Part shown: in pieces, positions 1 through 7,700 of the stretch | Position numbering within the stretch: position 1 is the stretch's first letter | How the letters are laid out: each line of letters starts with the position of its first letter | Origin: an uncultured Eubacteriales bacterium | Lineage (GTDB): Bacteria; Bacillota; Clostridia; Christensenellales; CAG-138 | DNA length: 12,848 nt | Direction: 5' to 3' | Assembly (NCBI GenBank): GCA_900544965.1 | Contig: UQXE01000042.1 | Location: 1-12,848, forward strand | Made by a program: the position numbers and the translations under genes | Notes under the pieces: model-generated | The model's database searches: none | What the model saw: only the letters and a program-made list of their open reading frames with translations | Told to the model about the DNA's origin: nothing

Positions 1-29
1 ATAAAAGTCAAACGCTGTTTTTCGGGATT

Positions 30-85
30 CCCAAGGGGACTTTTTACAAAAAGTCTCCTTGGGTGGGGTTTGGGGCGAAGCCCCA
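30..85. repeat. two adjacent strong hairpins at the window edge
   Basis: The first hairpin (30-63) pairs CCCAAGGGGAC plus a T5 run with an A5 run plus GTCTCCTTGGG. All positions match except one G-U pair, and the tip is about 4 nt. The second (71-85) is TGGGGC, loop GAA, GCCCCA. No gene overlaps them. They look like part of an intergenic repeat or terminator element belonging to the region left of the window. The A-run/T-run foot of a normal terminator is inside the stem rather than after it, so a repeat is at least as likely as a terminator. Confidence 0.5.
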
Positions 86-101
86 TTGCAACAGCCTGAT
101 A

Positions 102-204
102 GCCGCTTGCAGCCGAAGGCGAGCGGACAAAACCCGTAGGCACAGCCGCTTCCCTGACACGCGGAGGCTCCGCTTTAGCTGCGGCGCCCGTTATATAAAC
201 GGGC
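102..204. repeat. dispersed intergenic repeat, copy A
   Basis: This copy shares ordered blocks with the stretch at 4624-4717: CCGAAGG (113-119), exactly 8 nt, CAAAACCCGTA (128-138), then GCCGCTT (145-151) and TGACACGCGGA (155-165). It ends with a hairpin GCGGA-GGC-TCCGC (161-173) and a perfect 7-bp hairpin GCCCGTT/AACGGGC (186-204) with an ATATA loop. It lies just past the 3' end of lgt, as copy B lies just past mfd. The last hairpin may help end the lgt transcript, but no T-run follows it on the minus strand. Confidence 0.6.
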
Positions 205-219
205 CTTATTCAATCAATA

Positions 220-1017
220 TCATTTTTCCTCTGTCGTCTTATCATTGTCAGACTCTGGTGCTGGTTTATCCTTCTTCTTTGAGTAAATCCATATCAGCAT
301 GGCTACCCCTATTGGGAACAGTATTAAGCTGATAAACTGGGAAGTTGAGAGAGCCCCCACGCTTCCACGCGGATCGTTCCTGTAGAACTCGATGAAAAAG
401 CGCCATGCGGAGTAAAGGATAAAATACCATGCGGTTACAATACCAGGCTTTTTGTTCTTTTTCAATATTAAAAGTAAAACTGCCGTTAGAATAAGTAAAA
501 ACGCCGACTCAAAGAGCTGCGTCGGAAGCAATGATACGTTTCCCGGCGTTAGCCCATTTCCAGGGAATGTTATGGCCAGCGGCGAATCGCTCTCCATTCC
601 ATAACAGCATCCGGCAAAAAAACAGCCAACCCTGCCTATTGCCTGAGCAAGCGTAAGCGGAGCAGCATAGGCGTCCGTAACCTCAAGCATGTTGAGCTTA
701 TACTTTCTGCAGTAGATAGCTCCGCCTGCAGCGCCGCCTATCAATCCGCCGTAGAAGACAAAGCCTCCCAAAATCGCCGACTTCAAAAACGACGGGTTTT
801 CTATGATAGTTGGAAGCTCCACTATAAGAAACATAAGCTTAGCCCCAATAAAGCCGCCTATTATGGCAAATATCGCACAATAGTAAGCGTCCTGGCGGGA
901 TAACCCCCGCTTTTTATGCGTATATAACAGCAGCAGCATGGCCAGAGCTAGTCCGATTACGCAGCAAATGCCGTATGTTGGAATGGTAATTCCCCAAAAC
1001 TCTATAAATGGATGCAT
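220..1017 (-). CDS. lgt: prolipoprotein diacylglyceryl transferase (Lgt), GCCYG variant
   Basis: 265-aa polytopic membrane protein. The family moves a diacylglyceryl group from phosphatidylglycerol onto the lipobox cysteine of prolipoproteins, at the outer face of the membrane. The sequence shows the N-terminal HPF.EFWGI.IPTYG pattern, GGFIGAKL (54-61), FVFYGGLIGG (86-95), the signature loop GRVGCFFAGCCYG (128-140), RFFIEFYRND (206-215), several hydrophobic helices, and a charged lysine/glutamate-rich C-terminal tail. Length is normal for the family. Compared with E. coli Lgt, the signature has GCFFAGCCYG in place of GNFxNxExxG, and Tyr89 sits where the HGGLIG histidine would be; this cysteine-rich form is a variant I associate with Firmicutes. 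The start is supported by GAGGTG about 6 nt upstream (on the minus strand). It lies 81 nt after the DUF4190-like gene and probably shares its promoter. Some uncertainty remains whether it is the main Lgt or a paralogue. Confidence 0.88.
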   Translation of the reverse strand: MHPFIEFWGITIPTYGICCVIGLALAMLLLLYTHKKRGLSRQDAYYCAIFAIIGGFIGAKLMFLIVELPTIIENPSFLKSAILGGFVFYGGLIGGAAGGAIYCRKYKLNMLEVTDAYAAPLTLAQAIGRVGCFFAGCCYGMESDSPLAITFPGNGLTPGNVSLLPTQLFESAFLLILTAVLLLILKKNKKPGIVTAWYFILYSAWRFFIEFYRNDPRGSVGALSTSQFISLILFPIGVAMLIWIYSKKKDKPAPESDNDKTTEEK

Positions 1018-1043
1018 AATTTCACCTCATCCTTAAATTATAT

Positions 1044-1071
1044 ATGCAGACGCCTTTAGCGGCGCCTGCAT
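1044..1071. terminator. hairpin between the DUF4190-like gene and lgt
   Basis: ATGCAG-A-CGCC, loop TTTAGC, GGCG-C-CTGCAT: a 10-bp stem with one A/C mismatch, in the 81-nt gap. On the minus strand only a mixed ATATATAATTT tract follows, so it is probably a weak terminator or attenuating/processing hairpin rather than a full stop, leaving lgt partly expressed from the upstream promoter. Confidence 0.45.
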
Positions 1072-1098
1072 GCTTAACTGCATTTATAAGTATTACTT

Positions 1099-1434
1099 TT
1101 AACTCACATACGGCAATATCGTGCATGCCGCCATTCCTACAAGCGCCCCGCACGCGATAAGACATATCGCATTGAGCACCAGAGATATTATACCTACAAC
1201 AAGGCCCGCTGTAGCAAGTCCGTTGCCCGGGTTTTCCTTGCGTTCGCCTACGGCAAGAATAATGGCTACGATTCCAAGTACTATTCCGATAATAGCCGGA
1301 TAAAAAAGCGATGAAATAAATGACATTACAAACGCTATGATCGCAAATACCAAAGATAAAACCGCTTTCGTGCCGGTTGAACCCGAGTTGTTGCTCACCG
1401 GACCGCCTGTGTAATTATTTTCGTTATTTTCCAT
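1099..1434 (-). CDS. small DUF4190-like membrane protein
   Basis: 111 aa. After a polar Asn/Gly/Ser-rich N-terminus (1-22) come three hydrophobic helices at about 24-43, 45-63 and 74-105, joined by a short charged loop GERKENPGNGLA (63-74). The pattern, helix pair / conserved Gly-Asn-rich loop / helix with G.V.GIISLVLN, resembles the DUF4190 family, for which I know no established function. It should sit in the cytoplasmic membrane. The start is well supported: AGAGGAGGT lies 5 nt upstream, and a good promoter lies 45 nt further up. It is the first gene of a probable two-gene unit with lgt. Confidence 0.75.
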   Translation of the reverse strand: MENNENNYTGGPVSNNSGSTGTKAVLSLVFAIIAFVMSFISSLFYPAIIGIVLGIVAIILAVGERKENPGNGLATAGLVVGIISLVLNAICLIACGALVGMAACTILPYVS

Positions 1435-1478
1435 AAAATACCTCCTCTTACTTTTTTATTCTTAAAACTCCCCTTAAA

Positions 1479-1507
1479 AGTATAACATAATGCGTGATCA
1501 GGTTCAA
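1479..1507 (-). promoter_or_regulatory. SigA-type promoter for the DUF4190-like gene and lgt
   Basis: On the minus strand: -35 TTGAAC (1502-1507), 17-nt spacer, -10 TATACT (1479-1484). It leaves a leader of about 35-40 nt ahead of the ATG at 1434. Confidence 0.65.
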
Positions 1508-1520
1508 GCAGAAATAGAAC

Positions 1521-1547
1521 ACTATGCCGCAGACTATCCGGCATAGT
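1521..1547 (-). terminator. terminator-like hairpin after ispDF
   Basis: Perfect 9-bp stem ACTATGCCG/CGGCATAGT with a 9-nt loop, 45 nt past the ispDF stop codon and just upstream of the next promoter. On the minus strand it is followed by GTTCTATTTC, a mediocre T-tract, so termination may be partial. Confidence 0.6.
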
Positions 1548-1591
1548 ACTTCTCAGACCGCTAGCAGCCGCCTCTGGAGAATATGCATTAA

Positions 1592-2782
1592 TCAGCAATT
1601 ACGTACGGCAGGCCTTTTAACCGGCATTGTTACGCATGCCACGCACCTGGCGCTTATGCATTCCATCCGCCCCTCCGGTCCCGTGTGCTCTGGCGTTGTG
1701 GCCTTAACGCTTACCGTCTCCCTATTCAAACCCAACGCAGACGATAAATTTTTTCTCATGCTCTCAATATATGGCATAAGCCTTGGCTCCTGGGCGATTA
1801 CCGTTGCGTCGAGATTATTAATCTTAACGCCCAGGGCCGCTAATTTTGCACCGGTTCGCCTTAAAAGCTCAATAGAGCTTATATTCCTGTACTCTTCATC
1901 GGTATCGGGAAAGCTTCTTCCTATATCGCCCTGCGCACAAGCGCCTAACAGCGCGTCAATCGCCGAATGCACCAATACGTCCGCGTCGGAATGCCCCAGC
2001 AGCCCCAATCTAAACGGTATGTCTACGCCGCCTATCACAAGCTTGCGTCCCTCCGCAAGCCGATGGGTATCCTCTCCATAGCCTACTCTAATAGACGCCA
2101 TTAAACGGTGAAGCGCTACTGCCTCAAAAAAGGGCATATCGCTTTGATATGTAAGCTTTTGATTGATTATATTCCCATCAACAAACTCCGCCTTATGGCC
2201 CATGAGTTCATATATTGAACAATCGTCGGTGGTTTCAAGCTTCTGTGCTTCGGCGCGCTCATACGCACTTAGTATCTCAGGGTAGGAGAAGGTCTGCGGC
2301 GTCTGGGCCATAATCAGGCGCCCCCTTTCAATAACTTTGCCAGTATGCGCGTCGCGTACTGTATCCCTGCATCCAATAGCCGCTATCCCGCTTCCATGGC
2401 GGAGGGCGGATTCAACCGTACTCATAATCAGCTCGGGGGTTACAAGACATCTGGCCGCATCGTGAACCGCCACTATGCGTGTATCTTCAGGTAAGCGCCT
2501 CAGCGCGTTGAGCACCGATTCTTGCCTAGTACCGCCCCCCATCACTACATTTATATTGCCGCCGCACTGAATTGAATTAAGATATTCAAAGTTTTCACAG
2601 CCGGCAGTGATTATGATACGCCTAAAGCCGCATGCGTAAAACGCTTTTACGCATAGTGAAACCGGCGTTTCCCCCGCAAGCGGCATGGATATCTTATCCC
2701 CGCCCATCCGTGTGGAAGCGCCGGCCGCCAATATTATCGCGGCGTCTGTTTCACAGACGATTCCTTTATACGTATCTCCCAT
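1592..2782 (-). CDS. ispDF: bifunctional IspD-IspF (MEP cytidylyltransferase / MEcPP synthase)
   Basis: 396 aa, a fusion of two steps of the non-mevalonate isoprenoid pathway. The IspD part (about 1-228) joins CTP to methylerythritol 4-phosphate: LAAGASTRMGGDK (18-30) is the nucleotide-binding loop, followed by GGTRQESV (83-90), VHDAAR (106-111), TPQTF (161-165), TDD (185-187). The IspF part (about 231-390) makes the cyclic diphosphate: GYGEDTHRL (234-242, with metal-binding Asp238 and His240), GHSDADVLVHSAIDALLGA (263-281, His264), GDIGRSFPDTD (285-295), KATTPE (360-365). Its C-terminal motif reads PEHTGPEGRMECIS where most IspF proteins have TE.LGF.GRGEGIA. The ATG touches the TAA of rqcP with no gap, and only a weak GAGA precedes it, so translation is probably coupled to rqcP. 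IspDF fusions are best known from alpha- and epsilonproteobacteria; here it appears in a Firmicute-type neighbourhood. Confidence 0.93.
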   Translation of the reverse strand: MGDTYKGIVCETDAAIILAAGASTRMGGDKISMPLAGETPVSLCVKAFYACGFRRIIITAGCENFEYLNSIQCGGNINVVMGGGTRQESVLNALRRLPEDTRIVAVHDAARCLVTPELIMSTVESALRHGSGIAAIGCRDTVRDAHTGKVIERGRLIMAQTPQTFSYPEILSAYERAEAQKLETTDDCSIYELMGHKAEFVDGNIINQKLTYQSDMPFFEAVALHRLMASIRVGYGEDTHRLAEGRKLVIGGVDIPFRLGLLGHSDADVLVHSAIDALLGACAQGDIGRSFPDTDEEYRNISSIELLRRTGAKLAALGVKINNLDATVIAQEPRLMPYIESMRKNLSSALGLNRETVSVKATTPEHTGPEGRMECISARCVACVTMPVKRPAVRNC

Positions 2783-3025
2783 TTATGTCAATATCTCGTA
2801 CATCCCTGAAGCGTCCGCTTTCAGCGCGTGCTCCTGTACGCTTAACACCCTTATTCTCATAATCCTTTGGCCCATGCGAACCTCTATCACGTCGCCCTCC
2901 TTGACCTCGCTGGACGGCTTCGCCACCTTGCCGTTAATACTGGCCCGGCCGAGGTCGCAGGCCTCGTTGGCAACTGTGCGCCTTTTTATTATCCTGGATA
3001 CCTTTAAATATTTATCTAACCTCAT
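2783..3025 (-). CDS. rqcP: S4-domain RNA-binding protein RqcP (YabO/Hsp15-like)
   Basis: 80 aa starting MRLDKYLKVSRIIKRRTVA, followed by the classic S4 strand-turn-strand CDLGRASINGKVAKPSSEVKEGD (23-45) and EVRMGQRIMRIRVL. It is close to Bacillus YabO/RqcP, which binds the stalled 50S-peptidyl-tRNA complex and works with RqcH to add C-terminal alanine tails during ribosome-associated quality control. The frame is open up to 3151, but the upstream part (MAGFDRR...) lies inside the preceding gene and is unlike the family, so the start at 3025 is chosen; GGGG lies about 12 nt before it. It starts 17 nt after the foldase lipoprotein and abuts ispDF. Firmicutes usually keep this gene in the pth-mfd-yabO neighbourhood, as here. 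Confidence 0.9.
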   Translation of the reverse strand: MRLDKYLKVSRIIKRRTVANEACDLGRASINGKVAKPSSEVKEGDVIEVRMGQRIMRIRVLSVQEHALKADASGMYEILT

Positions 3026-3042
3026 TTCAGCATCAATCCCCG

Positions 3043-4437
3043 TTAATCCGCGCTTCCAGTCGTCTCCGCCTTCCTTCCTACATGGCGGATACGGTCCGTA
3101 TAAATGGTTACCGATTCGTCTTTCTTCCACTCTTCTATCAAAGCCTGCCATTCCGCGGTATGAGCGTCGGTGGCCACCAGATCAGCTATAGCCTCCCTGT
3201 ATTCCTCTAAAGGCGCCTCTCCGCTGGTCTCGTCGTCAAGGTAGTAGATTATATGATAACCGTCTTCATCCATGAACATTTCGGAATACTCTCCCTTTTT
3301 AAGTCCAGCAAAGGCGGTTTTTACCTCTTTGGACCAATCCACATAGCTTTCCTCATCCCCATCGCTTATGAGCATGCCCTTGTTCTGGAGCGCTTCAAAA
3401 TTTTTTATATTTACGTCTTCAGTATATTCCATCATCACTTCGCTGAAGGGAGTTCCCGCCTCAAGCTTTTCATACGCTTCTTCAATCTTTTCCCGAGCGT
3501 CTTTATAATGCTCCTCGAACATATCGTCGGCCTCTTTCTTTTTATCCCGATATTCCTTAACTATCTCCTTAAGACGTTCTGAATTATTTTCTTCGCCTGA
3601 AAGTTCGTCGGCAACCGCAAGCTCCCCGTATTCGCTCAGCAGCGCCGCTATTTCACCCTTAAGCGCCGTATATTCGCTGCCAAGGCTGCTCTTTGCCGTG
3701 GTGTAGATATGCAGTATCCTGTGATATCCCTTTGGCGTATATAATACCGGTTCTCCGCCATACATGTCATAATACTCCATGTCATCCTTATACGCGCTTG
3801 GATCATCGTCATACTTTGTCTTTTGCTCTTCAAGCTTCGTATCATACCAGGTCTTTATGGCTTCATCGCTCGCGGTTACGCTCTCCAGCGCTTTTGACTC
3901 AACGACCGAAATCAGATAGTTGTCTTCAACCGTTTGTTTTAGATAGGCAATGTATTCATCATAGCTCATCGAGCCCACATAGTGCTCCGCTTCCTCTTCC
4001 ACAAGCTCCCGTACGCGCGCGTCTATATCCTCGGCGCCCTCCTCTTGAGCAAGCTCAGTGTAATATTCTATCAGCTCATTCAGGTCATAATCAATCTTTT
4101 CCTGCAATTCCGCCTTCTGTTCGTCGTTAAGCTCAAGCATTCCCTGCTTTTCGCCCTGATAGAGGACGACAAGCTCCCCCACCATCATGTCCAGAACATT
4201 ATCCTGAAACTCTATCAGGTCCTCTTCGTTTGAGGTCACATCATAACCGTAGTTCTGCCACGTCGTCAGGTACATGTTAAACATGCTCTCAAATTCGCCA
4301 AGCTTGATGGTTTTATCCCCTACCTGCGCAACAACCGTATCAGCGTTGTTAAGGTTGCAGCCCGCCGCTACAAATACCGCGGCCGCGGCCCCAAGTAAAA
4401 ATACTGCGCACAGAACTATGCATACTGCTCTTTTCAT
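3043..4437 (-). CDS. SurA/PrsA-like peptidyl-prolyl isomerase lipoprotein
   Basis: 464 aa. A signal peptide (1-26) with a lipobox-like VAAGC gives a predicted lipidated Cys27, so it should be anchored outside the membrane. Residues about 33-200 form a helical, acidic SurA_N-type chaperone region starting VVAQVGDKTIKLGEFE. A parvulin-type core follows in pieces: first strand HRILHIYT (239-246), then about 75 extra, highly charged helical residues (250-322), then the usual helix YEKLEAGTPFSEVMMEYTED (322-341), GMLISD (354-359), FAGLKKGEYSEMFMDEDGYHIIYYL (376-400). It probably helps fold secreted proteins. AAGGAG lies 9 nt before the ATG. Whether isomerase activity survives the insertion is open. 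First gene of a unit with rqcP and ispDF; Lgt, encoded nearby, would lipidate it. Confidence 0.85.
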   Translation of the reverse strand: MKRAVCIVLCAVFLLGAAAAVFVAAGCNLNNADTVVAQVGDKTIKLGEFESMFNMYLTTWQNYGYDVTSNEEDLIEFQDNVLDMMVGELVVLYQGEKQGMLELNDEQKAELQEKIDYDLNELIEYYTELAQEEGAEDIDARVRELVEEEAEHYVGSMSYDEYIAYLKQTVEDNYLISVVESKALESVTASDEAIKTWYDTKLEEQKTKYDDDPSAYKDDMEYYDMYGGEPVLYTPKGYHRILHIYTTAKSSLGSEYTALKGEIAALLSEYGELAVADELSGEENNSERLKEIVKEYRDKKKEADDMFEEHYKDAREKIEEAYEKLEAGTPFSEVMMEYTEDVNIKNFEALQNKGMLISDGDEESYVDWSKEVKTAFAGLKKGEYSEMFMDEDGYHIIYYLDDETSGEAPLEEYREAIADLVATDAHTAEWQALIEEWKKDESVTIYTDRIRHVGRKAETTGSAD

Positions 4438-4467
4438 TATGGAAAACTCCTTGAATCTGAATGAATT

Positions 4468-4496
4468 TATATACCTTTCGCTTCAAGCGCTGTAAA
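4468..4496 (-). promoter_or_regulatory. promoter for the PrsA-like/rqcP/ispDF unit
   Basis: On the minus strand: -35 TTTACA (4491-4496), 17-nt spacer, -10 TATATA (4468-4473). The -35 box falls inside the loop and arm of the palindromic repeat end at 4486-4502. Confidence 0.55.
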
Positions 4497-4717
4497 AGCG
4501 CTCCATACCGTCAAAAACCTCAGGAGCCGTCAAGGGCCGCAGCACTTGACTTTAAATCCAGCTCTGACGACATTCGCGTCAGAACGATGAAAACCGTGAG
4601 GTTTTCGTCTTTGAGGGTTTTGCCGCACGGGAACCCGAAGGATATAAGGCAAAACCCGTAACCTCAAAAAAGTGGCGCGGCCGCTTTTTTGACACGCGGA
4701 AGCGCTATAAAAGCGCT
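4486..4717. repeat. dispersed intergenic repeat, copy B, with flanking palindromes
   Basis: The 304-nt gap between mfd and the foldase gene is filled by this element. It is bounded by two 17-nt palindromes that differ at one base: AGCGCTGTAAAAGCGCT (4486-4502) and AGCGCTATAAAAGCGCT (4701-4717). Inside are GGGTTTTGCC (4616-4625) inverted as GGCAAAACCC (4648-4657), and the blocks CCGAAGG (4635-4641), CAAAACCCGTA (4650-4660), GCCGCTT (4680-4686) and TGACACGCGGA (4690-4700), which recur in the same order at 113-165. No convincing gene is present; the short open frames here are by-products. Confidence 0.65.
4666..4690. terminator. bidirectional intrinsic terminator after mfd
   Basis: A6-GTGGC, loop GCG, GGCCGC-type arm and T6: eleven pairs including one G-U, with an A-run on one side and a T-run on the other, so it works on either strand. 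It ends the pth-mfd transcript 52 nt past the mfd stop codon. Confidence 0.75.
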
Positions 4718-4741
4718 CTTATACCTGCTTAAACAAGTATA

Positions 4742-7700
4742 TCATCTTTTGCTGTCAATGCAATCGGCTAGAGCGTGAATAATTTGTAACAAAGAACGCA
4801 TTATATTCGGTATTGTAGCGTTTCTCTGGATTATCTGCAGCACCGGCGTCTCGGCCATAAAGAACCTGGCCCCCTTTATGCGCTTTGCGAGGTTAAGCAG
4901 CTTTGACGGATCGATGGGCGCACCGCTGTCAAACGCAAACTTAACCTCCCCCTCGTTTACGCTTAGGTTTGTAATGTAGGCCATCTCCGCGCTTCCCTTT
5001 ATCACGGATATGTCAAGAAGGTTTTGAACCATTTCGGGAATGTCGCCATAGCGGTCTATCAGCTCATCCTGTACATCCTGCATGTCCCCTTTTGACTTTA
5101 TAGACGCGATGCGGCGGTACATGGACATGCGCTCCTCCGTTCTTCCAATATATTTTGGGGGTATATTAGCGTCAAGCGGTATATTTACAACGCAGTGAAC
5201 CTGTTCGCGCTGCTCCTCTCCCCTGGCTTCCTTAACCGCCTGGTCGATCAGCCTTAGATACATCTCATAGCCCACCTGCGACATAAAGCCATGCTGCTCG
5301 GGCCCCAGTATATTGCCCGCTCCCCTTATTTCAAGGTCCCGCATCGCTATTTTAAAGCCCGAACCGAACTGCGTAAACTCGCCTATGGCCTTCAGGCGTT
5401 TTGCCGCAACCTCGGTGAGCACCGCGCCGCTTTTGGTCATAAGATACGCATAGGCCAAGCGTGTACCTCGGCCCACCCTTCCCCTTAGCTGGTATAGCTG
5501 CGCAAGCCCCAGCTTGTCGGCATCATAAATAATTATGGTATTTACGTTGTTTATATCCAGGCCGCTCTCAATTATGGTGCTGCAAAGCAGCAGGTCGTAC
5601 TTGTGCTCTATAAACTCAATCATTGTGCGTTCCAGCGTCCTTTCGGGCATTTGGCCATGCGCGAAGGCTATCCTGACCTCGGGCATAAAGCTTTTGAGCT
5701 TGCCGGCAAACCGCTCCATATCCTGCACCCTGTTATATACGAAAAACACCTGCCCGCCCCTGCCCATCTCCTTCAATACAGCTTCCCTTACCATTGATTC
5801 TGAATACTCCATGACAAACGTGCGCACCGGATAGCGGTGCTCGGGCGGGGTCTCGATTACGGACATATCCCTTATTCCGGTCATGGACATGTGAAGCGTG
5901 CGCGGTATTGGGGTAGCGCTAAGGGTCAAGACGTCGAGATCCTTTTTCAGCTCCTTTATCTGCTCCTTATGCCCAACCCCAAACCTGTGCTCCTCATCTA
6001 TCACAAACAGGCCTGGGTCCTTGAATTTAACGTCCTTGCCCAGAAGCCTGTGGGTTCCTATGACAACGTCGGCCTCTCCGGACTCCAGCTCGTCAAGCGT
6101 CCGCCGCACCTCCTTTTTCGGGGTAAACCTTGACAGCATGCGCACCCTTACGGGAAACCCCGCGAACCTTGACACCGCCGTATTATAGTGCTGCTGGGCC
6201 AGGATAGTGGTAGGCACCAGGAATATCACCTGTTTTGAGTCCATCACCGCCTTAAATACCGCTCTCAGCGCCACCTCGGTCTTGCCATATCCTACGTCTC
6301 CGCACAACAGCCGGTCCATAACCCGGGGGCTCTCCATATCCCGTTTTATTTCCTCAATGCAAGTAAGCTGGTCCGGCGTTTCCTCGTATGGGAAATCCGA
6401 TTCCATCATGGTTTGCCAAGGCGTATCCGGCGAAAAGCTGAAGCCCTTTCTGGACGCCCTTTCACCGTACAGCTTGGCCAGGTCAAAGGCAAGCTTTTTC
6501 ACGCCCTCACGAGCCCGCGATACCGTTTTCTGCCACTCCGACGACCCGATTTTAGACAGCTTCGGCGGTTCCTCTCCGGTGCCGACGTACCGCTGTACCC
6601 TGTCAAGCTGGTCTGTGGGCAGGCAAAGCGAGTTGCCGTCGCGGTATATCAGCCGTATATAGTCCCTTACCCTGCCGTCGGCCTCTATCGTTTCCACGCC
6701 GGCAAAACGGCCTATGCCATGAACCTCATGTACAATAAGGTCCCCGACGTTAAGCTCTGAAAACGCCAGCTGATGTTTTTTAGCCCTCTTGGGCGCGGGG
6801 CGCTTTGCGGCCCCGAACAGTTCGTATTCGGTGATTGCCGCTACATGCAGCTCTGGGTATTCAAAGCCGCGCGGCAGCGACTCGCGCACTATTATCAGCT
6901 CCCCGGGAACCAGCCCGCGCTCCAGTGATTCCGCCGTCGGGGCGTCGAGACCCATCTCCTGGAGACTCTCGCCGATCCTGTCCGCATGGGCTCCGGCAAA
7001 AATGGCGACGGCGGTACCGTTTCTCCTCCAGTGGATTATGTCGTCCCTTAGAAGCTCGTCAACCTTGAGGTACCTTGGTACCGACCGGGTATTGAAACTG
7101 AACAGGGCTTTCGGCCTTATCGCATTATAGGTGCTATTCAGGGTGTATAACATAACCGTTTTTCCCGCGTCAAGCCTCGATATGACCTCTGCCGGCGAAA
7201 ACATAAGGCCCGCCTGCAACTTATGCGCCACCCCTTGAGAAATAAAACCGCTTAACGACTCCATGAAGATATTGTACGCTATGCTTGAGCTTTCCTCAGA
7301 CCTTGGAGGTTCGTCAAAAAAAACAGCGGCGCTGTCAGGAAGGTAGTCGAGCAGGCATGCCCCATCTTGGTACAGCATCGGAAGCAGATTCAGCGGGTCT
7401 GCGGGCATAACGCCCTGTTCAAGAAGCTCTCTTGCCTCGTTGAACGCGTCAATGCCCTTCATCCTCGAGGCCGCCGCCCGCATGGCAAGACTGCCGCATG
7501 GGACCTCTGTAGCCGGCGGTATCCTGATATATTCCGTGTTTCGCGTTGAACGCTGGGTAAGGGGATCGTACTCGCGCATCGTATCTATATCCGTATCAAA
7601 GAATTCAATTCTGACCGGATACGCGGCGTCTATGGGAAAAATATCAATATAGCCCCCCCTGCGGGCCATCTGACCCCTCTCCCCGCAGAGGTCGACGCGC

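Noticed and set aside
63..332. Plus-strand open frame of 89 codons at the window start
   Set aside because: It is made of repeat and hairpin sequence, then runs antisense into lgt; no ribosome binding site and no protein-like composition.
1524..2081. Long plus-strand frame of 185 codons
   Set aside because: Antisense to the clearly real ispDF; composition rich in Ser/Arg/Pro as expected from a shadow frame, and it begins inside the ispDF terminator hairpin.
4461..4661. Plus-strand frame of 66 codons in the mfd-foldase gap
   Set aside because: Lies wholly in the repeat element and its hairpins, with no ribosome binding site.
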